DNA of 64,000 nt from the NCBI RefSeq assembly GCF_037975245.1, contig NC_092580.1, positions 19,766,501 to 19,830,500 on the forward strand, read 5' to 3'. This stretch comes from Apostichopus japonicus (taxonomy: Eukaryota > Echinodermata > Holothuroidea > Aspidochirotida > Stichopodidae). Both the position numbers and the translations under genes were made by a program. Positions 27,164-38,779 of the stretch are shown in pieces (position 1 is the stretch's first letter; every line of letters begins with the position of its first letter). The notes below the pieces were generated by a model. It was given only the letters and a program-made list of their open reading frames with translations. It was not told the origin of the DNA and did not search any database.

Positions 27164-27252
27164 CGACCAAGGCATTATATTATTTATATATTATATATTA
27201 CATATATATTATATATATATATATATATATATTATATATTTATATATTACTG
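27164..27252. repeat. (TA)n-rich simple repeat
   Basis: Long run of ATATAT broken by TTATATATT, next to the LINE remnant that follows. Confidence 0.85.
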
Positions 27253-27429
27253 CGAAGGTGTTACTTTATTACTGGTAACCTACTGGCACAACAGTGCCAA
27301 ATAACATTTAACACCAACCTTTTTTCTTCAAAATCTCAGCAAGTTAGAGGAAATACACATAGGGCCTAGGCCTATCCTTGAGATGATAAGAATAAAGTTT
27401 GACTGTGAGTGGCTGTATTAAACAATTAT

Positions 27430-28260
27430 TTTGCGTCTGTCTTTACAGAAGAGTCCTTAGACAATATTCCACATCCAGGTCAGAGATTCCATGGTAGTAG
27501 TCATGAGGAACTTTTCAGTGTTGAAATTACTAGGACATTATTAAGAAAAAGCTTGTGAACCTGAAAGCTGATAAGGCTCCAGGTATCGATAGACTGATAT
27601 CAACATTGTTAATAGAAATTGCGGAGGAAATTTAGCTCTCCACTAAGTGTCATCTTCAACAAAAGCTTTAAGGACCATCAAGTTCCAGACGATTGGAAAA
27701 AAGCTAATGTTTCGCCATTATTCAAAAAAGGATTGCTAAGTGATTCTGCTAATTATCGCCCAGTTAGTCTCACCAGCCAGGTCAGCAAAGTATTCGAGTC
27801 AATACTGAAGGATGCCATCGTGGATCATTTAGCTAAATTTAACCTGATTGGGTCTACTCAACATGGATTTAGAAGTGGCCGATCCTGTCTTACGAACTTA
27901 CTGTTGTTTCTGGAAAGTGTCACAAGCCTTATGGATGAGGACTTACCAGTTGATATACAAAGATTTACAAACAGCACTATAGGCTGAATATTAGAAAGTT
28001 CTTTTTTTCACAAAGAGTAATTGACATTTGGAATGGCCTTCCAGCCAGAGCTGTATTAGCGAGCACTGTCAACGTTTTTAAGAGCCAGCTCGACAAATTC
28101 CTGAGAAGTAATGTGGGAGCTCATATGAGCCATTGAGGCTCCCTGCTCCGTCATCCTCCGCCTATCATCTGCTGAGAAGTGGAGGGTACAGGTAAATACA
28201 GTGTGAAAGACCAATTCAAGGCATAGCCTTGGGACCTAACTTTAATCAAAACTGGACTAG
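27430..28260 (+). pseudogene. LINE (Jockey/CR1-type) reverse transcriptase remnant with internal deletion
   Basis: Conceptual reading runs through frameshifts: FASVFTEE at about 27431, then LKADKAPGID at about 27560, then a cleaner stretch 27636-27960 with DDWKKANVSPLFKKG, SANYRPVSLTS and QHGFRSGRSCLTNLL. These are the conserved blocks preceding the catalytic FADD region of non-LTR reverse transcriptases. At about 27960 the frame jumps directly into IRKFFFSQRVIDIWNGLP and VNVFKSQLDKFLRS (27985-28110), which is the extreme C-terminus of such ORFs. The catalytic palm, including the YADD-like motif, is therefore deleted. With several stops and no ORF1, this is a dead copy. The CR1/Jockey assignment rests on motif style only. 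Confidence 0.85.
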
Positions 28261-28828
28261 GGCCTTCAGCCTCAAAGCCTGTAATCCATGTACCTAATTT
28301 TAATCAACTTACTGTTTAATAAATTTGCAGTGCAAATGGGTATTGACCTAGCTTAGGTCTTATGCTGTTTACACGGACTATGGTTGACAACACCATCTAG
28401 CATAGGCTAGGGAAGAAAGAACCATATCGCAGAACTACTACCTGTTCAGCGAATATTAAAATTAATTAAAGCGTTGGCCTTCATACCTTTACCACACATC
28501 TTAAATTCGAGCATTGTAGCTTAAAGTATTTTGGCTTATATTACGCCGAAGAAGGTTTTCAAGACAACAAATAGCCTGTATTGATAATGATAATGGTTCG
28601 AAATAGGATAGTAAGTAAAAATAAATGATGTTCCTACGTTTGGACCAGGAGACTTATCTTCAATTCATTTCGCGAAAACTTGTTTGCAGCCGATTGATAA
28701 ATCTAAATCGTTGCTATGGTCACATGAACTTGATTCGTCATACAAGTAATGTGATTGGTTGAAGAACGAGCAGACATACGTAACTGTCCAATTAGGTACC
28801 ATCTTTGAAACATTGCATTTGCTGCGAT

Positions 28829-28960
28829 TGCCGGTGTGGCAGTAATGAGTGTCCGGGCGTCCGTAGAACACTTATTACTAGGAAATAGTGTCTCATTTGC
28901 GTGAATAGTGTCTCAGGGACACTTTCCCTTGCATTCTACGCCACCGTGGAAAGTGTCCGG
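28829..28960 (+). repeat. GTGTCCG-type dispersed element (copy 1)
   Basis: Starts CCGGTGTGGCAG and continues with several AGTGTCC/GTGTCTC words. The same opening (CCGGTGTGACAG, then GTGTCCGGGCGTC) occurs in reverse orientation at 41184 down to 40985. Two related copies therefore exist in opposite orientation, 12 kb apart. Confidence 0.55.
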
Positions 28961-29904
28961 GTTCTCTTCAAAGAGCTTTAACGTGGTTCTGTTGAGTGAC
29001 AAACACTTCTGGCCCTATCTACGTTCCCTTATTACTTAAAAGGAGGTAATTTACTAGCGAAGACCAGGTTGACAATGTTATATATCGGTCAGCATGCACC
29101 CTCAAAACTCGGTTAAAGTATAACTAATACTTCGAGTGTCGACTGTTGTGGGAAGAGGCGGCAAAATGTTATTATTATCATGGAGACTACACTCCAGAGG
29201 GACGCTGTCCGCTCTATTTCGATCGTCGACTGTCAGAAGGCTGCATAATGAATGTAAAATTTATCTTCCGAACTAATTAGTCATGTCTGTCTGACTCTGC
29301 TGCTTATCAATCGTTACTACCATTAGGGTAGTTGTTTGGAAGGTCGGAATTTCTAAACGTTGGAGAAAGATCAACCATGTAGGTCGAAGGTAAATGTATT
29401 TTAACCGATACGCGTCGGCGATAGTTCCCCGCCATCCGGAGCATGGAGGTCAAATCCGGGGTCAGAGCAGGGAGTTGTTATGGGAAAACTCCCTGGTCAG
29501 AGTCAATATATTTTATTCAGTACGCGGGAAATGTGGAAATCTCCCGCTCTACGTTCTAGGTGTGACATGCGTATTTGCATTCTACTGTAAAATGTATACT
29601 GCTGTTTACTCAGTGAAGTAAGCCGAATGTGCCGTCTACGTCGTTACATGTCGCAGGCCCAAAATTTCTTAGTAGCTGCATATATGAGTTGAGACCGTTA
29701 ACTTACTTAGCCCGATCTGATATTACAAGATGACTTCTCCTGACCTGGATACCGATGACGAGTAGGCCTCCATTATCTTTGGAAAATATTTTTCGTCAGG
29801 ACTGTACCCTGAAAAGTCTACGATAAATCTAGAAAGATCGATAAGGGGAAGATCGAAGAGTTTTAGACTGACGGGAGATGCCGATCTAGTTTACGTCGGC
29901 CCAC

Positions 29905-29943
29905 ATGGCAACGAAGATTAAAGCTTACAAGAAGGGTTTGGCG
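29905..29943 (+). other. Possible short first coding exon (MATKIKAYKKGLA, donor GTAAGT)
   Basis: An ATG opens 13 basic codons ending in phase 0 at a strong donor (GCG then GTAAGT). It could be the start exon of the integrase-type gene whose next recognisable exon begins at 32887 in phase 0, or a chance match. There is no transcript evidence. Confidence 0.2.
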
Positions 29944-29959
29944 GTAAGTGTATTATTTG

Positions 29960-32880
29960 TTTATTTGTATAAAACTTTTAGGAATTATTTCCACTGAAGA
30001 AATGATTCCCTAGATATGCATATAACTTGAACTAAGTGCATTGGCCATTTGGGCCTTGCAGATTATAGGTATATTTTATTATTTGTAATCACCTAAGAGT
30101 AGAACTGAAAAGTCTAAACTCTATTAGCGTTAGAGAATATCGTGATGCATTATTAGTCGGCAAGACACGAATAGTATTGGGCTACTATAGGCTAGCCTAC
30201 TGTAGCATATGAGTAGGACTTCGAGAGTTATAACCCTTTTTGCAAATAATTTGCTTTATTCAAATTTAAGCCACTCCGATTGGCAATCTCTGAAATAAAG
30301 CCTACTTGGTATAATTTTTGTTCCTCTGGTAGCTGCCAGAACTCCCAGATCAGCTGTCAGTTACATATCAGCTGTGTATTGTGTACCCATGCTACCATGA
30401 GTATACAAGCTTTTAATTTCAATAATGATTATGTGTTTGAAATTGCTAGGTTAAAAAAAAAAAATCTTCAGGATAGGACTTTTCAGATTTTCTGAAAGAT
30501 ATGTCCTGGGATTAGTCCCCTTACTAGTTAAAACACAAGGTAGCAAGGGAGGGGGTGGGGGGTTCCCTGTCTTGTCCATTTGGAGGATCAATTAAATTAA
30601 TGAGTGTTACTTTATTATCTCTTTCTTTTTAGAGGTTTTCCCATATTTTTTTAATATATTGGTGCCGGGATGTGCACAGACACTGCAGCAGGTCGAATAT
30701 ATGCTATAGGTAATCAGTTGGCCACCTGCCCATCACTTCATTGTCAGAAGGTTAGCTGTGTTGGCTAATAATTTTTAATAAGTTTAATGGGCCTTTCTGC
30801 TGGTGATATTTTAATTATGCAAGCATGTACATGGTTATGGTATGAATATTCATTAAACATTCTTCCACAGTAATTAAGGTTGTTAATATATGCACAAAAC
30901 AATGTTGCAATTAAATTAGTGCAGGTTAAACCATGTAGCTATAAACCTGGGATTATAGCTCCATGGACCAAGTTTATATCATTTATATTAAATTTGCAAT
31001 GTATTATCACATGTAAAACTGCTTGGTGATATACTGTAGTATTGCTAGAATAGTGACCAGAATGGACCTAAAAAACTAATATAGGCCTAGTGTAATCTCT
31101 TTGACAAATTTGAGGGTGGGTGAATAAATTTCTATTCAGGAGGATAGCTGGTTGTTGAGAGAAACAATTGAAAAAAGAGCAAATAAAAATGCACAACAAT
31201 TTGCTTTCGTTTTATCTCACATGTTATCATGAACTTATTTGACCAAATGATAGGAGTATTTTGGTATAAGACCCTTATTTGAAAGAAAGGGATCTGAGAA
31301 GGTGGCTAAATCAATAGAAATATCAGGTTCATTTCAATTTCTGTAAGAGTGACTCCTTGTAGGACACGAGTGGGGACAATTTCACCACCTAAGTATTATT
31401 TTCATCTGCATTTCAGCAGGAGGGGCACATGTACACCTGATTTTGATGGCATCTGCAATGGAAGTTGTGTAACATGTTTTTTTTTCAAATACCTATCCTA
31501 GCTCATAGGCCTTACATGTTAATGGAATACATATGGACCACCTTATGCGTTCAGCTTATTAATGCTAGGCCTGGGTCGAAAATACTGTTCACAAGCAGCA
31601 CAGTTATCACTAAATCACTTTGTTTTTTGTCATCTAAAAGCAATATTTGTTTGCATGATTGTAACTGCAAAGTCATTCACCATATGCATATCAAGTTATC
31701 AACCGATGCTTAAAGTTTGCATCCCTTTGTTGGCCAGTGCAAGAGTATAAGGAGTATGTGTGGAGATTGTCCAGAGAATGAAAGATCTAGCTCATTCATT
31801 TGTTCTTAAAGTTATAATTTACTAAGCATATATTAAAGATGATCATGATGGTGGTACATTCAGTAGACTTAATGACTCGCAGTACTGTCGGGAATTTTCA
31901 TGTACTGCAGCCATAAACACAAATTTCGCTAAGAACACATTTTGGTATTTTTTTTAGCTGCGTATAATTAAAGCAACAGGAAAACCTTTACATAGGACTT
32001 CATAATTATCTGATATGAATTTCAAAATGTAAAGAAAACTGAATTGTGATATGAAGCAAGAATGACACATGAACATAACAGAGTTCAGTAGTTGAATTGT
32101 TGTCATAAAGAAGTATCCGAGAAAATGTCCTAAGTACGTACATTCATATGCAGTTCATAACTAAAGTACCAACAGAGCCATAGCCTTTTGTCCAAAATTC
32201 ATCCCCAATGAACCCATATGCTTATTTCAACATCTATTTAAGTAAATCTTGCTACTTGGTTAATAACCAAGAAGTCTTTCCTTCCATACTGTAACTCTAC
32301 AGTGTGAATTTCTGTCATTAATATAAAAAATTCTGCAAATTCCCTTCAAAGATTAATTTGTAACATTTCTAAATGCTTACAATATATAGATACCAAAGTA
32401 TATATATAGGTTGTATCAATGTATGCTTCCTACATCAGTTAGGTGTAACCCTGTCATCTCACTGACAGATTCCAAGGCAATTTTCTGACTAACTATCAAT
32501 CACTCATCCAGGTACTTATACATCTGTTCCCCCCCCCCCCACCCCACATTCAAAGGTGATGAAAATGGTTACCAGGCCTATGATAGTCCCTAGTGACAAT
32601 TACCATCTAGATTGTCAGCTAGATCACTGCATGTGACTTGCATCTCACTTCAGAGATTTCCCATTGGACTTCCATATAACAGCTGGGTTTGACAAGTCAG
32701 TAAGTAATAGGTTTGGTAATGAAGAAAAAAATTGGTAACAGAGTCTTCCAGTGTGAGTTACAATAAAAAATAAAAAAACAATTGAATGTTTAGCATTTTA
32801 TAAAACTCAGATATAAATGACTTGAACATCAGTTCGTATGATTAGATTGTGTATGGTTCTGAATGCCATTTTACTTCTTT
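29960..32880. other. Unannotated stretch (possible intron)
   Basis: AT-rich DNA with a C-run near 32530 and no recognisable exon, TIR element or RNA gene. If the exon at 29905 is real, this is its intron. Confidence 0.45.
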
Positions 32881-32886
32881 TTTTAG

Positions 32887-34749
32887 ATGGGTGTGGATAT
32901 GATTGGACCCCTTCCAGAGACCATCAATGGAAATAAGTACATCATATAAACCCTATGTGACTATTTTTCAAAATGGCCAGAGGCTGTTGCTACATGTACA
33001 GAAACAAAACAGCAAAAACTGTTGCAAACTTTCTGTTTGAAACCATGGCCAGGTAAATATCCATCTACTTTTGTTTCTACTTTACATGGAATTACTTATG
33101 CAGACCTGCATTTGCACTGTTTTAACTGTGACCCAGAAAGCGGCCAAATGGTTACAGGAATTTATAGAAGTTGTTTCTTAAGTTAATGTCAATGAAATGT
33201 TAGTGGGATATGGTCAGTGCTTTTAACTTACTTTTTTTTTTTAAATCAGTGCTGAAATGATTTCCTGATTAAACCATGTAGCCATTCTGCAGATGCCAGT
33301 AGTTCATTACATTACTCGTAATCAATACTTTAACAATAGTTATTTAAATGTTTCCATTTATTTAGATTTGGGTGCATGAAAATTGTCATCTCAGACCAGA
33401 GAGGAAAATTTGTTAATGCTCTGAACATGTCCCTGTTTGACATGATAGGGGTAGACCTCAGAGAATCCTCTAGCTACCACCCACAGACCAATGGGCTTGA
33501 TGAAAGATTCAACCAAACTCTGCAAAGGTCACTCATCAAGGTTGTCAATGAAAACCAACATGACTGAGATGAAATGCTGTCTTCAATTCTCATGGGGTAC
33601 CATACAGCCAAACATGGTTCAATAGGTCATTCACCTTTTGCTGTGATGTTTGGAAGGTTTGTAATAATTTAAACCTGCCATTGCTGAATAGAGATTTACA
33701 TTTGCTAAGGCCATATACAGAGAAAAAGCAATCAGGGATACGAGAGTTTGGACAAATCTTGCATAGCTACACCGTCCTCTGTACGATAAAATCTAATTTG
33801 ACACATGCCAGGTCCTGGAAAAAAACGCTAAATAGAGGACCATCAATAACCCAATTTAAGTTACAATATCTAAACAAATAAATATTAACCCTGTATATGG
33901 TACACTCTGCAGCAAGTACAAAATATGAACATTCATTAAACTGTAAATGCATGCCCATTAACTTAAAAGATACATGCAATTAATGCCACTGACATTGGTT
34001 TTGTTTTTCATATACTATATATTTATCATAATTGACTGGTATGCAAGTTGGACCTATAACAGCACAGAATATATATAAGGGTTTTATATTTGTGCTGGTT
34101 TGAGTATGTGATGTGACTCAAATTTCTGGTTCAATGGTGTTAATAGTGAAAATAAAATATATAAAAATTTATTTATTCTTCAGTCAACAAAGTGTTGTGA
34201 ATAATTGAATGTTAATTTATCTTCATATATCCAGAGAGCCATTGCGACCAGTCGACATGGAAAACTCCATTGTCCAACCAGGAGCTCCTACTACAGACTG
34301 CAGCGATGCACAGCGGGAGAGGGTTTTTCAACTCATGTCACAGTCGCGGGACATAATCAAAGGTGTTGTGAGAGAAAATATTGGCAAAGCCCAAGAACGG
34401 CAAAAAAAAGAATTTGGATAATAGGCACCAAAAAAGGTAATTATATAATGCTATGTTGTACATTGAAGTTGTAGTTAAATGAATGGCAAAATATGCATTG
34501 TATTATGATGTTTACGTATATCTGCTGGATTTTATTTTATTCAGAGCTTCGAAGTTGGTTCCAGTGTTCTCGTACGGAATGCTAGAAAGGATGCCCGAAG
34601 AGGAGGGAAGCTCGAAAACTCTTGGCTAATTGGGCCGTATGAAGTGAAGGCTGTGAATGAGAAAGTACTGTACACACTTATTAACAGTACCACAGGCCTT
34701 CCTCAGAAGAAGAAATTCAATTCAATTTTACTTAAAGAATTTTGCACAA
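32887..34749 (+). pseudogene. Intron-containing Ginger/gypsy-type DDE integrase (degenerate)
   Basis: Four exon-like blocks have GT-AG borders: 32887-33052, 33366-33656, 34235-34436 and 34547-34749. They read as one integrase core plus GPY/F-like C-terminal domain. Block 1 holds MGVDMIGPLPETINGNKY (first catalytic Asp). Block 2 holds ISDQRGKFVN (second Asp) and HPQTNGLDERFNQTL (Glu), with 35 residues between the second Asp and the Glu, the DD35E spacing. Block 3 ends in the usual AQERQ region. Block 4 has FEVGSSVLVRNARK, GGKLENSW and IGPYEV. Damage: TAA after KYII in block 1, a 1-bp deletion before the KTAKTVANFLFE stretch, TGA where Trp is expected after NQHD in block 2, and an extra A in an A-run (34412-34419) in block 3. 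Spliceosomal introns are normal for Ginger transposons and host integrase genes (GIN1/KRBA2 style) but not for retroviral-type gypsy copies. No reverse transcriptase is present nearby. Confidence 0.8.
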
Positions 34750-35150
34750 GTAAGATTTCTTTGCAGTATTTTTTTTGGGGGGGGGGTGGGGAGGAGGAGG
34801 ATTGGCATGATTCCTCCAGAATTTCCTTAAAAATAATCAGCAACTTAATCAGTTCTGAGTATTTGCTGGCTTATGTGAGGGTAAAGTGCTGTAGCTGTCT
34901 TCACACAATAAATCAGTTTTGACTTAATGGCCTAACAAATTAACCATTATTGCCAACAATAATAAAGACGGGAATAAGTTAATTAGAAGAAAACTTCAGT
35001 TTCCTGACAATTGTTTTCAGAAATTAAATTTCATTTGTTTTAGTTTTGAGAAGATAATTTTATGTGATGTCAGTTTGAAACTCTGCAATTTAATGTTCAA
35101 CTTCTGAAGAGCAGCTTTCCTGGCTTTGATAATAATCGTAACCTATTCAT
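34750..35150. other. Intervening DNA, nothing recognised
   Basis: Follows the donor of the last integrase block; contains a G-run near 34770-34800. No exon seen. Confidence 0.5.
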
Positions 35151-35475
35151 TCATGCTGGCGTGTGTGTGCGTGTCTTTGTGAAATTGTCAAATTGTGAAA
35201 CCTTGTAAACATGGTATCTCAATATTGGAAGCTTGGGCAGATCTCGTACTTGGTAAGATAGTGCATAACAGTGAGTAAAAGAAACTGTTTGATTTTGTCG
35301 GAGGTCATAAAGGTCATTTGAAGTCAAAAAATGCCAAACAGTTACCTCACTCCCCTCTAACCTGTCCCTACACTAACGCACCTTCCTAAACATAATATCT
35401 CAGAAGCTTGGAACGATCTCATATTTGGTATGTAATTGTACCACATTGAGTACAGAAGCCTAATGTTGTGGGGCG
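35150..35475 (+). repeat. Dispersed repeat with ATCTCA...CTCATATTTGGT words
   Basis: Shares ordered words with 1800-2045 and 38780-39345 (GGTATCTCAATATTGGAAGC, GATCTCATATTTGGTATGTA, TACCACATTGAGTACA). It also holds GAGGTCATAAAGGTCATTTG, two AGGTCA words 4 bp apart. Confidence 0.6.
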
Positions 35476-35488
35476 AGGTCATAGGCGT

Positions 35489-35660
35489 ACGGGACCATAT
35501 TTTAGTTTGGGAGGGCAGAAAGTTTTGTGCCCGAAAGTTCCTGTGACACTATCTAAGCGGAACGCCATCATCGGTTGGCGTGTAGCGTACAAGAAAATTG
35601 TTGGCAAAAAAAGCCTCTTAGATTGCCGGAAATGGCACATCTGAGGCCTTGCAAGTTGCA
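35489..35660. repeat. Fragment of a CATAGGCGTA-type TIR element
   Basis: Begins CATAGGCGTACGGGACC, close to the terminus of the element at 41741-42280. Its interior (GACACTATCTAAGCGGAACG, then GCCGGAAATG) matches, inverted, part of the element at 3909-4265. I found no convincing right terminus. Confidence 0.45.
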
Positions 35661-35894
35661 TATAAATATTCTTTATTTTATGATCTCACATTTTAGAAAT
35701 TTACACTTCCCCAAAAATTTGGCAAATTAGAAGAAGTTAGAAAAAAAAATTGATCGCGCAAAAAGCGTGGTAGCCCAGGTGAGCTGTGCTTACGGTGGTG
35801 TTACACGGAAATATTCAGGCATCATGATGCTAAATAAAGAAAATCAATGAATTGTCAGGCAAAAATTTGAAAAAGATTTGGGCAAGCTACTGCA

Positions 35895-35968
<74 letters not shown>
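35895..35968. repeat. (TA)n microsatellite
   Basis: About 35 alternating TA units with one CA interruption. Confidence 0.9.
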
Positions 35969-36137
35969 GTTTCTCCTCTTAGGCTGCCCACATTTTTCAG
36001 GACTTTTGCCCGAATTTCTTGTCCTCTGGAAATTTGTTTTTTAAGACTCCCCCCCCCCCCCCAGGCCTATTTTTACAATTCATGGTTAAGTAAGTTTCCA
36101 GTGTGCTATGATTGTGTTCTTTGCTTTGATTCAACAG

Positions 36138-36220
36138 AGATCTGTTTGCAACAGTTTTTCTTCAAGTTCCACGAAGCAGTTGTATGACCAATTGAAGAAA
36201 CTCAAAAAGTTTGAAGTACA
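36138..36220 (+). other. Possible exon (unknown family)
   Basis: Bounded by TTCAACAG and a strong donor GTAAGTG. The frame reading STKQLYDQLKKLKKFEV is open and looks like a Lys-rich amphipathic helix. It may belong with the next two exon-like blocks or with the integrase gene upstream. Phase from the integrase block 34547-34749 does not fit directly, so a link is unproven. Confidence 0.4.
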
Positions 36221-36784
36221 GTAAGTGTTAAATATTTCATTAAAGTGGGATTATATGCACTCCATAATCATGCAGTTATTGATACCAACCTCAGTGGTAA
36301 ACATTGGCAGTTACAAGCAAAATTTTGTAGTGCTTAAGCAACTCTCAAAATTCAAGCAGAAACAAATATTGATTAATATTAATGATAAAGGTGCTCTACC
36401 TGTTACCTATCATCATCGCTCGGCCAAACGCTTTTAGATGTTTCGCTACTTGTTGCAAACTTTTGTCGTGCTATATAGTAATGATATGTATACTTTCAAT
36501 GGTTAAGCACTGCATTTAAAGGAACTTTTTATTGAAAAATGGGATCCAGTCCTTCTGGTCATATCATTGTTTGTAAGTTTATCGCCCTAAGCCTTGCCTT
36601 GTCATGAATTTTACTTTCTGTGATTGAGTGCTTGAACTGTTGGCCCGTCCTGCCAGAAAATTTGAATCTAACACTGACTTACGTCGAGACGTGACCTTAG
36701 TGCTGCACATAGGTCACACTTGATCAGATCTCACTCTAAGCTTGGCCTTGATACAATACACAGGAATACGTACAGACTTCAATA

Positions 36785-37256
36785 GGCTATGAACTTGCCA
36801 TACTGTATATCTGAATGCTCGCATGCTCAAGGAGGATCAGATCCCACACTTGGGGATTCAAGTTGCTATACTCTGAATAATCGCATGCTTAAGGAGGATC
36901 AAGCAGACCCCACAAATGAGGTGATCAACTTACTAGTCTGAATCTCACATGCTCAAGTAGGACGAGACCTACAAGGGCGATCAACTTGCTATAGTTTGCA
37001 TTCTCGCATGCTCAAGGATGATCAGACCCTACAATTTGGGTGATCAACGTCCTATAGTATAAATTATTGCATGGTTAAGGAGGATCAGACCCACAAGGGC
37101 GAACAACACGCTAGTCTGAATATACTCCATACATGTTCACAGTGGATCAGACCCACAATCGGGGGATCAATTTGCTACAGTCTGAATGCTCGCATGCTCA
37201 TGGAGGATCAGATCTGCATTTGTGGCAATAAACAATATTGCTAGTCTGAATGCTTC
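36785..37256. repeat. Minisatellite, about 60-65 bp unit, about 7 copies
   Basis: Diverged units share TCTGAATGCTCGCATGCTCA, GGAGGATCAGA and a GATCAACTTGCTA-type word. It lies in the intron-like gap between the exon-like blocks at 36138 and 37410. Confidence 0.9.
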
Positions 37257-37409
37257 ACCTTGTTATTACCGAATGCTGCAAGATACATTAATTTTAAGTA
37301 CCCATTTGTAATGATTGCTGAAATCATGTTTTCACAGTAATATTTACTTTCTATTTAATTTCTGTAACTTTGAAGCAATGCTTACTATTCATGCGTCCTT
37401 TTCTGCAGG

Positions 37410-37531
37410 CTAATACCTCAATGACGTTCTTGTCTCTCATGCTGTGGACCATCTCTACCACCTTGTCACAGGTTGCACCGAAACAGAAGCTGAAGCAGCC
37501 TGTAGTCAACTCCGTAAAAGCTTACCAAAGT
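37410..37531 (+). other. Possible exon (unknown family), likely degenerate
   Basis: After a TTTCTGCAG acceptor, the third frame reads YLNDVLVSHAVDHLYHLVTG then CTETEAEAACSQLRKS up to a GTAATG donor, open apart from a TAA just before the Tyr. The composition is protein-like, and the block is followed by a matching exon-like block. I do not recognise the family. Phases to its neighbours need a 1-bp shift, which fits decay. Confidence 0.4.
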
Positions 37532-37656
37532 AATGATCCTGATGCACAATTATCTTTTCAATATGATATGTGGTGTAAACATGCATTTTTTTAGCTTGAA
37601 TGTGGTTACTTATTAACTTCTCTATTCAGTCAATAATTTTAAACTTTTATGTATAG

Positions 37657-37796
37657 GTATAGGTTGGTGCCAAGGGTTAGAGCATTTCACCAGGATAGGA
37701 AGGGAGGCTATCCAAGCTGAATATGATGAGGTTGTAGATGATCAGGTGTTTGAGTATAACAACCAGTGGTTAAGACAAGAACTTGATAATTTATGA
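37657..37796 (+). other. Possible terminal exon (unknown family)
   Basis: After a TTTATGTATAG acceptor, a frame reads IGWCQGLEHFTRIGREAIQA then acidic EYDEVVDDQVFEYNN, ending QELDNL and TGA. It is open over its full length and amphipathic. It could be the last exon of the gene that includes the blocks at 36138 and 37410. Function unknown. Confidence 0.45.
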
Positions 37797-38779
37797 TAAA
37801 AAGGTTTCTTTCTTTCATGCATATCGTTATTGTTTGTCCCCCACCCCCACTGATAGACAATTCCAGAAAAAAAATCCCGCTTAAAGTTTAAGTATGTTTA
37901 TATGTGCAAGATAGATTAAAAACAGCAAGCAACAAGAAAAACAAAGCATAAATGCCGTCAGATAGCACTTTTTGGAACCGGCAATAAGTGTCCTTATATT
38001 AAGCAATATTTAATTCACACATTCCCTCTGTTCAAACCACACTAGATTGGTTTCAATTCAATTCATAACCCCCCCCCCCCTCTCACACACACACTTCCTC
38101 CCCCTCCATGTATATCAAAGGGTCTGTTTTTCTCCCCCTGGCAAGGAGGAAAATGTGCACACAATTAGTATACTGAATAGAATTAGTATTTCTATTATCT
38201 TATAATGCATTTAGTAATGGCATTGTAAGGTTGAATCAAGAGCAATGTTCCCAGAGAACTCCAGTCAGAATGATGGTATAAGTAAATCCTGGGATTGTTT
38301 TTGTTGATTGTGAAGTTCAAAGGACTCTAAGGTGACAAAATTCTAACAAAAGTCTCACATAACAAGCATATATTTTACCACACGTAGAAAGTAAGTTGTT
38401 CTATTGGTAGTTGTAATCTATAAACTCATGTGTCACATCCAGGACAGTAAATGGCAGTTAGTTCGTCTTTCTTCAGGTAAATGGAATTTTTACATTCACC
38501 ATCTAATTTTTTAAATTCTGTTCTGCTATGCTTTGCTTTGGTCACACGAGTAGGTACTAATTAACAGAAAACTGGCTAAAACAAGCAGAACAATTATCTT
38601 TCCAAGATGAGGGAAGCCAGCTCACTTGATATAGCATACATTCATTGTTAGTTCTAAGCATAAACTTAGAGTCGTGACGGTATGGGTTAGAAAAAAATGA
38701 TTTGTCATATTGCGTCATCTCAATATCAATGCTTAATTTGTTTGCTGATTTAATAAACCTATGCGTTAATACTTGTGTG

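Noticed and set aside
32887-34749. Endogenous gypsy-type retrovirus or LTR retrotransposon
   Set aside because: No LTRs, gag, protease or reverse transcriptase nearby, and the integrase is divided by spliceosomal introns.
36048-36069. Right end of the CATAGGCGTA element starting at 35489
   Set aside because: Only a weak match to the terminus after a C-run and no matching target duplication.
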